Assembly (NCBI GenBank): GCA_020636275.1
Contig: JACJYD010000001.1
Coordinates: 806,001-870,000 of the forward strand
Length of the DNA: 64,000 bases
Reading direction: 5' to 3'
Origin: Lewinellaceae bacterium
GTDB taxonomy: Bacteria; Bacteroidota; Bacteroidia; Chitinophagales; Saprospiraceae
A model generated the notes under the pieces. The model saw only the letters and a list, made by a program, of their open reading frames with translations, had not been told where the DNA came from and made no database searches. This document shows, piece by piece, positions 48,736 through 56,322 of the stretch. The position numbers were made by a program, and so were the translations under genes. Within the stretch, counting starts at the first letter, position 1, and the number at the start of each line of letters is the position of its first letter.

Positions 48736-51648
48736 ATGGCATTTCGCATTTTCCTCCCCATTTCCATACTTGCTATAACCGGCTTGTTGAATTGTTCCGG
48801 CCCCGAGATCCACATCCGGCATGTGGATTTTGTCAATCCCTTTATCGGTACTGGTGGGCACGGACATACCTATCCCGGCGCCACGGTGCCTTACGGCATG
48901 GTGCAGCTCAGCCCCGACACCCGTTTGGAGGGCTGGGACGGCTGTTCGGGATACCACTTTTCCGACGAAACGATCTACGGATTTAGCCATACCCACCTGA
49001 GCGGCACGGGCATCCCCGACTACTGCGATGTGCTGCTGATGCCGGCAACCGGACAGGTGCTGTTCAACAACGGCGCCGACGGCCAGCCGGGCTACCGCTC
49101 GCCCTTCCGAAAAGATACCGAGCACGCGGAGCCGGGCTATTATTCGGTCTACCTCGACGGCCCGAAAGTGCAGGTCGAACTGACCGCTACCGACCGGACC
49201 GGTTTGCACCGTTACGTATTTGACCAACCCGGCAATGCGGCCCACGTGCTGCTCGACCTGACCCACCGCGACCGCCTGCTGGCCGACAGCCTGCACGTGG
49301 TGAACGATTCCGAGATCGAGGGTTTCCGGGTGTCGAGCGCCTGGGCGAAGGAACAACACGTCTATTTCGTGGCTCGTTTTTCCAAACCTTTTTCATCGGT
49401 AAAAAGAGACTCCCTGCCCAAGGCCGCTTTTCTTTTTGATCTGAAAGACGGCGATACCCTCCTGGTCAAGGTCGGGATCTCCGCGGTCGATATCGACGGC
49501 GCCCGAGAGAACCTGGACGCCGAATTGCCGGGTTGGGACTTCGATGCGACCCGAAAGCAGGCTTCCGACAAGTGGGAAGCCCAGCTCACCAAGATCGATA
49601 TCGAGGCGGGACCGAAAGTGGAGCGGATCTTCTACACCGCCCTCTACCACAATATGGTGGTACCCAACCTCTTCTCCGACGTCGACGGGCGCTACCGCGG
49701 ACTGGACCAGCACATCCACCGCGCCGAGCATCCACAGTATACCGTGTTTTCCATTTGGGATACCTACCGGGCCACCCACCCGCTCTACACTTTGCTGGAT
49801 ATGGACCGCACGAATGATTTTATGCACGTCTTTCTGCGGCACTATCAGCAGGGCGGCGAGCTGCCCATGTGGGAACTGGCCGCCAACGAGACGTACTGCA
49901 TGATCGGCTACAACTCCGTCTCCGTCATCGCCGATGCCTACCTGAAAGGCATCCGCGATTTCGATGCGGAAAAAGCCATGAAAGCCATGATCGCCATTTC
50001 CAAACAGGACAAATTTGGTAAGATCCCCTACGGGAAATGGGGTTTTATTCCATCCGAAGAGGAAGGGGAATCGGTGTCGAAGACCCTGGAATACGCCTAC
50101 GACGACTGGTGTATCGCCCAGATGGCCAAGGCCATGGGCAAGGAGGAGGTGTATGCCGAATATATGCGGAGGGCGCAGTCCTACAAAAATATTTACGACC
50201 CTTCCACTCGCTTCATGCGGGCCAAAAACCGAGACCGCTGGGTTCAGCCCTTCGATCCGGCCGAGGTAAATTTCAATTACACGGAAGCCAATGCCTGGCA
50301 GTATAGTTTTTATGTGCCACAGGACGTAGCCGGCTGGAAAGACCTGCTCGGCGGCGACGGCGCCCTGACGGCCTTCCTGGATGAACTGTTCACCGCCGAT
50401 TCGAAGACTTCGGGGCGCGAGCAGGCGGATATTTCGGGACTGATCGGGCAATATGCCCACGGCAACGAGCCCAGTCACCACATGGCTTACCTCTACAACT
50501 ACGACGGAGCGCCGTGGAAGACCCAGGAGCGCGTGTGGGAGATCATGAGCACCCTATACCAAAACGCCCCCGACGGCCTGGCGGGAAATGAAGATTGCGG
50601 ACAAATGTCGGCCTGGTACGTTTTCAGCGCGATGGGGTTCTATCCGGTCTGCCCGGGCAGCGGCGACTATGTGCTCGGCGTGCCTAAGATGCGCTCGGCC
50701 ACCCTGCTCCTGGAGAATGGAAAAACGTTTCAAGTGCAGGTGAAGGGGAAGGCGAAAGGCACCCCTTACGTGCAGGCCGTACGCCTGAACGGCGAGCCAT
50801 GGTCCAAAACTTACATCCGCCATGCCGATATCATCGCCGGGGGAGTCCTGGAATTTGAAATAGGCGATCAACCCAACAAAGAATGGGGCCGCGACCCCGC
50901 CGACTGGCCCCACAGCCGGATCGACGAATACCTTATCACACCCGTACCCGCCCTGGCAAGCGGACACCGGTCGTTCGACGATCAGGACACCATCCGGCTG
51001 AATTGTGCCTTGAAGGACGCCGAGATCTATTACTCCCTCGACGGTACGGAGCCCTCGGCGGAAACGGGGTTGAAGTATACGGGACCCATCCCCATTTTCG
51101 AAACGACGCTCCTGAAAGCCGTGGCCGTTCATCCGGCGAGCGGAGCAAGCAAGGTCATTTCTACGGAATTGATCAAGCGGCCGAGGAAGATCGCCATCCA
51201 ACTGGCGCATCCCTACGGGCGGCAATACACCGCCGGCGGCGACCAGGCGCTGGTCGACGGACTGCTGGGCGGACCTGATTTTCGCACCGGCGAGTGGCAG
51301 GGCTACGAAGGCGTCGATGCCGATGCTACGCTCGACCTGGGAGAACCGGTATATGTAGAGGAGGTTTCTTTCCGCTTTTTACAGGATGAAAACGCCTGGA
51401 TCTTCTTCCCCCTGCGGGTCGAATATTCCGTTTCTAATGATGGAAAAACCTGGAAGAGCCTGCCCGCCGTGGAAACGAAGACCTCCCCCTTCGAGACCGG
51501 GGTGCTGATCCATTCGTACGACCGGAAAGTGAAGGAAAAGATCCGGTATTTGCGTGCCGTGGGCGTCAACCGGGGCACCTGCCCGCCCGGCCACAAAGGG
51601 GAAGGGGGGAAATCCTGGATCTTTGCCGATGAAATTCAAATCAAATAA
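48736..51648 (+). CDS. GH92 alpha-mannosidase lipoprotein with accessory C-terminal domains
   Basis: A 970-aa exo-alpha-mannosidase of glycoside hydrolase family 92, calcium-dependent and inverting in studied members. Lipoprotein signal MAFRIFLPISILAITGLLNC (Cys20). The N-terminal domain has NPFIGTGGHGHTYPGATVP; the catalytic barrel has GNEPSHHMAYLYNY (about 576, general acid Glu) and NEDCGQMSAWYVFSAMG (about 618, base Asp region). After about 735 comes a beta-hexosaminidase-type C-terminal domain (YYSLDGTEPS), then an F5/8-type sugar-binding domain (about 820-970). It acts at the cell surface or in the periplasm. The next gene is a sugar symporter. Confidence 0.94.
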   Translation: MAFRIFLPISILAITGLLNCSGPEIHIRHVDFVNPFIGTGGHGHTYPGATVPYGMVQLSPDTRLEGWDGCSGYHFSDETIYGFSHTHLSGTGIPDYCDVLLMPATGQVLFNNGADGQPGYRSPFRKDTEHAEPGYYSVYLDGPKVQVELTATDRTGLHRYVFDQPGNAAHVLLDLTHRDRLLADSLHVVNDSEIEGFRVSSAWAKEQHVYFVARFSKPFSSVKRDSLPKAAFLFDLKDGDTLLVKVGISAVDIDGARENLDAELPGWDFDATRKQASDKWEAQLTKIDIEAGPKVERIFYTALYHNMVVPNLFSDVDGRYRGLDQHIHRAEHPQYTVFSIWDTYRATHPLYTLLDMDRTNDFMHVFLRHYQQGGELPMWELAANETYCMIGYNSVSVIADAYLKGIRDFDAEKAMKAMIAISKQDKFGKIPYGKWGFIPSEEEGESVSKTLEYAYDDWCIAQMAKAMGKEEVYAEYMRRAQSYKNIYDPSTRFMRAKNRDRWVQPFDPAEVNFNYTEANAWQYSFYVPQDVAGWKDLLGGDGALTAFLDELFTADSKTSGREQADISGLIGQYAHGNEPSHHMAYLYNYDGAPWKTQERVWEIMSTLYQNAPDGLAGNEDCGQMSAWYVFSAMGFYPVCPGSGDYVLGVPKMRSATLLLENGKTFQVQVKGKAKGTPYVQAVRLNGEPWSKTYIRHADIIAGGVLEFEIGDQPNKEWGRDPADWPHSRIDEYLITPVPALASGHRSFDDQDTIRLNCALKDAEIYYSLDGTEPSAETGLKYTGPIPIFETTLLKAVAVHPASGASKVISTELIKRPRKIAIQLAHPYGRQYTAGGDQALVDGLLGGPDFRTGEWQGYEGVDADATLDLGEPVYVEEVSFRFLQDENAWIFFPLRVEYSVSNDGKTWKSLPAVETKTSPFETGVLIHSYDRKVKEKIRYLRAVGVNRGTCPPGHKGEGGKSWIFADEIQIK

Positions 51649-51659
51649 TATTCCGACCC

Positions 51660-51803
51660 TCGTACGGGCGAAAAATCTTTCGCCCCGCCGGGAGGCGGCG
51701 AAAATCATTCGCCCCTGCCGGGGGCGGCGAAAATCATTCGCCCCTGCCAGGGGCGGCGAAAAATCTTTCATTATTGCGGGGGGCGAAAAATTTTTCGCCC
51801 CTA
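51660..51803. repeat. GGGGCGAAAAATTTTTCGCCCC repeat tract, copy 3
   Basis: Five related half-palindromes in tandem: GGGCGAAAAATCTTTCGCCC (51666-51685), two near-identical GGCGAAAATCATTCGCCCC units, one GGCGAAAAATCTTTC half, and GGGGCGAAAAATTTTTCGCC ending about 51803. They fill the gap between GH92 and the transporter and would fold into successive hairpins. Confidence 0.85.
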
Positions 51804-51820
51804 CAAAAACCAACTTACCC

Positions 51821-53152
51821 ATGCGCTTCAGCTTCGTCTCCCTGATCATCCTCTTTTTCCTTTGGGGATTGCTTACCTCCCTCAACGACATCCTGGTGCC
51901 CCACATGAAGGCGGCTTTCGACCTGCAACACTGGCAGGCCCAGTTGATCCAATTCTTCTTTTTCGGGGCCTATTTTCTGATGAGCTGGCCGGCGGGAAGG
52001 GTGATCCAAAAAGTGGGCTACAAGAGCGGTATCGTGATCGGGTTGATGCTGATGGGCCTGGGCTGTTTTGTATTTTACCCGGCCTCCATCGTGAAGGTTT
52101 ATGGGGTGTTTTTGCTGGGCTTGTTCATTCTGGCATCTGGGATCACCATTTTACAGGTGGCCGCCAACCCGTATGTGGCCATCATCGGTCCGCCCGAGAC
52201 GGCGGCGAGCCGCCTGAACCTGGCGCAGGGCTTCAACTCATTGGGGCATACCATTGCGCCCTTGTTCGGCGCCTGGCTGATCCTCCAAAATAAGGAAGTG
52301 GTCGATGTGCAGACGGTGCAGGGGCCCTACGTGTTCCTGGCCCTGGCCTTGGTCGTGATCGGTCTGATTTTCCGGTATTTGCAATTGCCCGTCATCGAAT
52401 ACGCCGAGCCCGAGCGGAAAGGGTTCAGCTTGTGGCGCTACCCGCATTTGTATCTGGGCGCCGCGGCCATTTTCTGCTATGTAGGCGCCGAGATCGCCAT
52501 CGGCAGCTTTTTGGTGGAATATTTCAAAGCAGAGCCCACGATCGCGCTCGATAATAAAACCGCCGGCAGCCACGTGGCCTTTTACTGGGGCGGCGCCATG
52601 GTCGGCCGTTTTCTGGGCGCCATTGCCCTGAGCGGAAAAAAGACCCTCGGCCAACGTGCAGCGCAAATGTTGCCCATTCCTGCCTTGGCGGTGTTGGTCG
52701 TATATGCGGTCGCCACGGTCAATGGCCTGCCTTTGTCGATGGTAGCCGGTTTTGCGATCATGCTGGGGCTCAACTATCTGGCATTTCTGTTTGGCAAGCA
52801 TACCTCGCAGGGCCTGTTGTCCTTTTTCGCACTTTGCTGCATGGCTCTTTTGGGCGCCACGATGCTGGGACACGGAGCAGTGGCGCTGTGGGCAATATTG
52901 GGTGTGGGTTTGTTCAACTCCATCATGTGGTCTAATATTTTCACCCTGGCCATTCGCGACCTGAAACAATATACCAGCATGGGCTCGTCCCTGCTGGTGA
53001 TGATGATCGTGGGCGGCGCTTTGATCCCGCTCCTGCAGGGGGTGATGGCCGACCTGGGTTTGGGGGTCAAAGGGTCGTTCCTGATCCCGTTCGTAGCCTA
53101 TTCCTATTTGGTTTTTTATGGAATAAGGGGGTATATGCGGACTTCGGTCTGA
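51821..53152 (+). CDS. FucP-like sugar MFS transporter
   Basis: A 443-aa major facilitator with about 12 hydrophobic segments. It starts MRFSFVSLIILFFLWGLLTS, followed by LNDILVPHMKAAFDL, hallmarks of the L-fucose:H+ symporter family, and contains AGRVIQKVGYKSGIVIGLML and QVAANPYVAIIGPPETAAS. FucP relatives in Bacteroidota carry fucose, mannose or glucose; beside GH92, mannose import is the natural guess. The start at 51821 is chosen because the frame upstream runs only through the palindromic repeats. Confidence 0.93.
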   Translation: MRFSFVSLIILFFLWGLLTSLNDILVPHMKAAFDLQHWQAQLIQFFFFGAYFLMSWPAGRVIQKVGYKSGIVIGLMLMGLGCFVFYPASIVKVYGVFLLGLFILASGITILQVAANPYVAIIGPPETAASRLNLAQGFNSLGHTIAPLFGAWLILQNKEVVDVQTVQGPYVFLALALVVIGLIFRYLQLPVIEYAEPERKGFSLWRYPHLYLGAAAIFCYVGAEIAIGSFLVEYFKAEPTIALDNKTAGSHVAFYWGGAMVGRFLGAIALSGKKTLGQRAAQMLPIPALAVLVVYAVATVNGLPLSMVAGFAIMLGLNYLAFLFGKHTSQGLLSFFALCCMALLGATMLGHGAVALWAILGVGLFNSIMWSNIFTLAIRDLKQYTSMGSSLLVMMIVGGALIPLLQGVMADLGLGVKGSFLIPFVAYSYLVFYGIRGYMRTSV

Positions 53153-53193
53153 GTAATGAGGGTGAAATAAGTACCTTCGTGTTTTCGTTTTAG

Positions 53194-53293
53194 AACCGCA
53201 AAGGCGCAAAGGACGCTAAGATGTCATAGCATTATTGCAAAATGTGAGATGTAAAAATCCAATGACTTAGCGTCCTTAGCGTCTTTGCGGTTT
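53194..53293. repeat. AACCGC...CTAAG intergenic inverted repeat, copy 2
   Basis: Arm 53194-53220 (AACCGCAAAGGCGCAAAGG, then ACGCTAAG) and arm 53266-53293 (CTTAGCGTCCTTAGCGTC, then TTTGCGGTTT) are near-complementary, about 45 bases apart. Same element as 3748-3860. Confidence 0.82.
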
Positions 53294-53334
53294 AATAATA
53301 AACCCCAGTGTCCGGGTCAATTCGTTCTTTTTTT

Positions 53335-53802
53335 ATGAAATACCTTTCGATACTTTTTCTTTTCCTGGCCTCATTTTCCCTGCATGCCCAAAAGCAAACC
53401 ACACCGGATTTCTCCGTTGAATGTCCTTGTACGTTGGAAACGGAGAAAAGCGGGGATGTGGCCACCTATTCCTGTGTGGATTTCTATAAAAATGCTGCTT
53501 ACAAGGTAGAGGTGGTGCACTATCCAAACGGCATCCCCGACGGACTGTCGGAGCAGGAACACCTGCAGGGATATTATGCAGACCTGATCGCCCGGGGTAC
53601 CAGCGCCGATTGGGTCACGATGTGGGACAATCTGGCGGTGCTCTACCGCGTCAGCGAGCCCATCTCCATGACGCAACTGGTCATCTCCGACAATGTTGTT
53701 TTCTTCTGGAAAGGAAAGCGCTACACGTTGATCGTCACTACACTGAGCGGTACGAGGCGGACCTTGTTCAAGGATTTTACCAATTCGTTTATTTTGAAAT
53801 AA
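53335..53802 (+). CDS. Small secreted protein of unknown function
   Basis: A 155-aa protein with a signal peptide (MKYLSILFLFLASFSLHAQ). The mature part reads PDFSVECPCTLETEKSGDVA, with a CPC motif and a further Cys in YSCVDFYK. The layout (short beta protein, about 135 mature residues) resembles small periplasmic DUFs of Bacteroidota, but no family is recognised. It overlaps the convergent amidohydrolase gene by 14 bp. The gap before it holds a long inverted repeat. Confidence 0.78.
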   Translation: MKYLSILFLFLASFSLHAQKQTTPDFSVECPCTLETEKSGDVATYSCVDFYKNAAYKVEVVHYPNGIPDGLSEQEHLQGYYADLIARGTSADWVTMWDNLAVLYRVSEPISMTQLVISDNVVFFWKGKRYTLIVTTLSGTRRTLFKDFTNSFILK

Positions 53803-55318
53803 GGTACCGGCTGATATCCTTATTCCTGCTGGAATCATTAGCTTCCTTTACAGCCGCAAGCATCTGATCCAGAAGGGATCTGTCAAAGACCCTGCCCTTG
53901 AGGATTACCGTATTAATAGTCCGGGTATTGGCGATGGCATGCAATGGGTTTTCATCCAGCAGGACCATATTGGCCTCATATCCCTGCACGATTTTTCCGG
54001 TTTTGGTATTCAGCCAATCTGCGGGCGAAGCTGTTGCAGCTTGTAGCGCTTGCGATGGGGACATGCCTGCCTGAACCAGGATCTCTAACTCGTCATGCAA
54101 GGAAAATCCCGGAACGGAAAGCGGAGTATTGGCATCTGTGCCCGCGAAGATCTTCACCCCGCTTTTGATCAGGTTGGAAGCTAACAGTTTACAAGCATCG
54201 GTATAGGCCTCCCAATATTTTTTTCGTTCCGCTATATCCTTTGGCGTTAAATTATCGGGTATTTGATATCGGTTGACTTCGGGCAGCCAGCCAGTCGCCC
54301 AGAATGCCAGAGGGTTTCCCTCGCTCAGGCCGGGATTTACGTACTGGAGCTTGATTTCTTTAAGAAGGCTGTCGAGTTCGAATTTTTGTCTGACCAGATT
54401 TGCGGGGCCATATAAGGTAGAGGTTACAGCAATATCATTTTTTATCAGGTTGGCCGCGATTTCATCCGCTCGTTCCTCCACAAAAGCGAGAAACGCTTCG
54501 CTGTTCTCCGCGTTGAAATAACCAAATTCCCGGTTCAGGGCGATCATTAAAACTTCAATGTGGGCAATCTCGGATTGAGCGGAGTCCCATAACCCGGAAA
54601 GCCCGACGCTCCAGGGGATATGGCCGACTACGTCCATATCCAGCGATTGGGCCCTTTCATTCACGGCCCTATAGCACGCTTTACTCATCTGGTTGTAGAT
54701 TTTCAATCCGTCATAGCCCTGCCGGTGAAATTTTTCCACAGCCCTTTCGGCTTGCCTGGCATTCTGCACGTTGACATACCCCTGAGTCCAGGTCATGAAC
54801 CATCCTTTAAGCGTGCCAAAGGTGCCGAAGCGGGGAGAAGCGATATACATTTGGGGTCCTGTGCGACCGTCTTTTATTTGCTGCCTCCATTTCAGGTGGT
54901 CTTTTTCGCCGACCATCTCCCGGATCTGGGTTACGCCGTTGGCTACATATAACAGCAGATCATTTGGACTTTTATACAGATGGACATGGGAGTCGATCAA
55001 CCCGGGGATTAGAAATTTGTCTTTGCCGTCGATGGTCAATATTTCTCCCGAATGGTTGGGGACGGAATCAATGGAGACGATCAGCCCCTGATCGATATAC
55101 ACCGTTTGTTGAGGAATAAAGGCTGTTCCGCCGGGAGCTAACAGGTTTACATTATTTATGACGACAGCTGTGGTTGAAGGGGTAAACTGTTTATAATCAA
55201 CCTCTTTCGTAAGGCCTCCGTACATTTTGATCCGTTCGCGATGGGCCCAAATTGCAAAAAGCATGGCGCCTGAAACACATATTAAGAGGATGTGTTTGGC
55301 AATTTTTTTCCAGTTCAT
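53789..55318 (-). CDS. Membrane-anchored amidohydrolase (imidazolonepropionase-like)
   Basis: A 509-aa metal-dependent hydrolase of the amidohydrolase superfamily. The N-terminal hydrophobic segment (HILLICVSGAMLFAIWA) acts as a signal anchor. Metal ligands: LIPGLIDSHVHLYKSP (HxH, about 106), the Lys in YDGLKIYNQ, His in VVGHIPW and IAHIEVL, and Asp in FAGTDANTPLS. The class has broad activities, mostly imidazolonepropionase or prolidase-like peptidases; the substrate is unknown. Its 3' end overlaps the small secreted protein gene. Upstream is a dienelactone hydrolase 23 bp away, so a common transcript is likely. Confidence 0.9.
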   Translation of the reverse strand: MNWKKIAKHILLICVSGAMLFAIWAHRERIKMYGGLTKEVDYKQFTPSTTAVVINNVNLLAPGGTAFIPQQTVYIDQGLIVSIDSVPNHSGEILTIDGKDKFLIPGLIDSHVHLYKSPNDLLLYVANGVTQIREMVGEKDHLKWRQQIKDGRTGPQMYIASPRFGTFGTLKGWFMTWTQGYVNVQNARQAERAVEKFHRQGYDGLKIYNQMSKACYRAVNERAQSLDMDVVGHIPWSVGLSGLWDSAQSEIAHIEVLMIALNREFGYFNAENSEAFLAFVEERADEIAANLIKNDIAVTSTLYGPANLVRQKFELDSLLKEIKLQYVNPGLSEGNPLAFWATGWLPEVNRYQIPDNLTPKDIAERKKYWEAYTDACKLLASNLIKSGVKIFAGTDANTPLSVPGFSLHDELEILVQAGMSPSQALQAATASPADWLNTKTGKIVQGYEANMVLLDENPLHAIANTRTINTVILKGRVFDRSLLDQMLAAVKEANDSSRNKDISRYLISK

Positions 55319-55341
55319 TTTGGCTTTTTGAGGTAAAACTT

Positions 55342-56247
55342 TTATTTCAATTTTTCATTGAAAAAGGATATAGTCCTTTGCCAGGCCAACTCCGCGGCGG
55401 CCTTATCGTATCGCGGTGTCGTATCGTTGTGAAATCCGTGGTTCACTCCCGGATAGATGTATGCGGTATATTCTTTGTTGTTCTTCTTCAATGCTTCTTC
55501 ATAAGCCGGCCAGCCGGCATTGACCCGGGTGTCCAGTTCCGCAAAATGCAGCAGGAGGGGCGCCTGTATCCTGGGCACGTCATCCGTTTCAGGTTGTCCG
55601 CCATAAAAAGGAACGGCGGCCAGCAGGTCCGGAATATGAACGGCCATCATATTTGCGATCCAGCCGCCGAAGCAAAATCCGACGACACCAACCTTGCCGT
55701 TGCATTTGGGGTGTGTTTTCAGGTAGTGAAAAGCCGCGATAAAATCCTGCAACATTTCCTGCCGATCGCGCTGGCTCTGCAGCGCTCTGCCGTCATCATC
55801 ATTGCCCGGATAACCGCCAAGCGGGGAAAGTGCATCAGGCGCTAAGGAAATGAATCCGGCAAGTGCAGCCCGGCGTGCTACATCCTCGATATGGGGATTG
55901 AGCCCCCGGTTCTCGTGCACGACCACGATTCCAGGCAATTTTCCCTTGGTATCAACCGGCCGGCAGCGCAAGCCGCGGATGGCGCCGGCGCCTTTGGGCG
56001 ATTTGTATTTAATATACTTCGATTTCAGCCTGGGATCGTCCGGAGGGATCTGGATATTCTCCTGGTATTTCGGCATGATGAAGCTGAGGAGGGATGGAAC
56101 GGTGAGCCCGCCAATGGCATAAATGGATAACTTTTCCAGAAATTGCCGCCTGTCGATCCGGTTGTGGGCATAATCGTCGTACAGGTCAAATACCTCCTGG
56201 CTGATCGCTTCTTTTTTAATTTCTTTCATGGCTAAGTTATGTGACAT
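55342..56247 (-). CDS. Dienelactone hydrolase family protein, possible Tat substrate
   Basis: A 301-aa alpha/beta hydrolase. DLH triad: Cys in [10 protein letters not shown], Asp in [10 protein letters not shown] and His in GVNHGFHND. The N-terminus has [20 protein letters not shown], a twin-arginine-like signal, so export by Tat is possible; a uracil-free, cytosolic form is the alternative. The start may be codon 7 (56229) rather than 56247, because a strong hairpin ends 5 bp before 56247. Co-directional with the amidohydrolase downstream. Confidence 0.9.
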   Translation of the reverse strand: MSHNLAMKEIKKEAISQEVFDLYDDYAHNRIDRRQFLEKLSIYAIGGLTVPSLLSFIMPKYQENIQIPPDDPRLKSKYIKYKSPKGAGAIRGLRCRPVDTKGKLPGIVVVHENRGLNPHIEDVARRAALAGFISLAPDALSPLGGYPGNDDDGRALQSQRDRQEMLQDFIAAFHYLKTHPKCNGKVGVVGFCFGGWIANMMAVHIPDLLAAVPFYGGQPETDDVPRIQAPLLLHFAELDTRVNAGWPAYEEALKKNNKEYTAYIYPGVNHGFHNDTTPRYDKAAAELAWQRTISFFNEKLK

Positions 56248-56251
56248 AATT

Positions 56252-56294
56252 AATTTATAAACACTGCGGCCACCGGCCGCAGTGTTTATAAATT
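56252..56294. terminator. Long perfect hairpin between ClC and DLH genes
   Basis: AATTTATAAACACTGCGGCC (56252-56271) and its exact reverse complement (56275-56294), with a 3-nt loop. No long T-run, though both outer arms are AT-rich. It would sit at the end of the ClC transcript and within 5 bp of the first DLH ATG, so termination or RNA processing is likely. Confidence 0.6.
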
Positions 56295-56322
56295 TTATGT
56301 CAGAGAAAAAAACACCTTCCTT

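Noticed and set aside
51660..51803. CRISPR-like tandem repeat tract
   Set aside because: Units are self-complementary, touch one another and differ in length; there are no unique spacers and no cas genes.
51554..51820. N-terminal extension of the sugar transporter
   Set aside because: The open frame upstream runs through GGGGCGAAA palindromes and the end of GH92; the family N-terminus begins at 51821.
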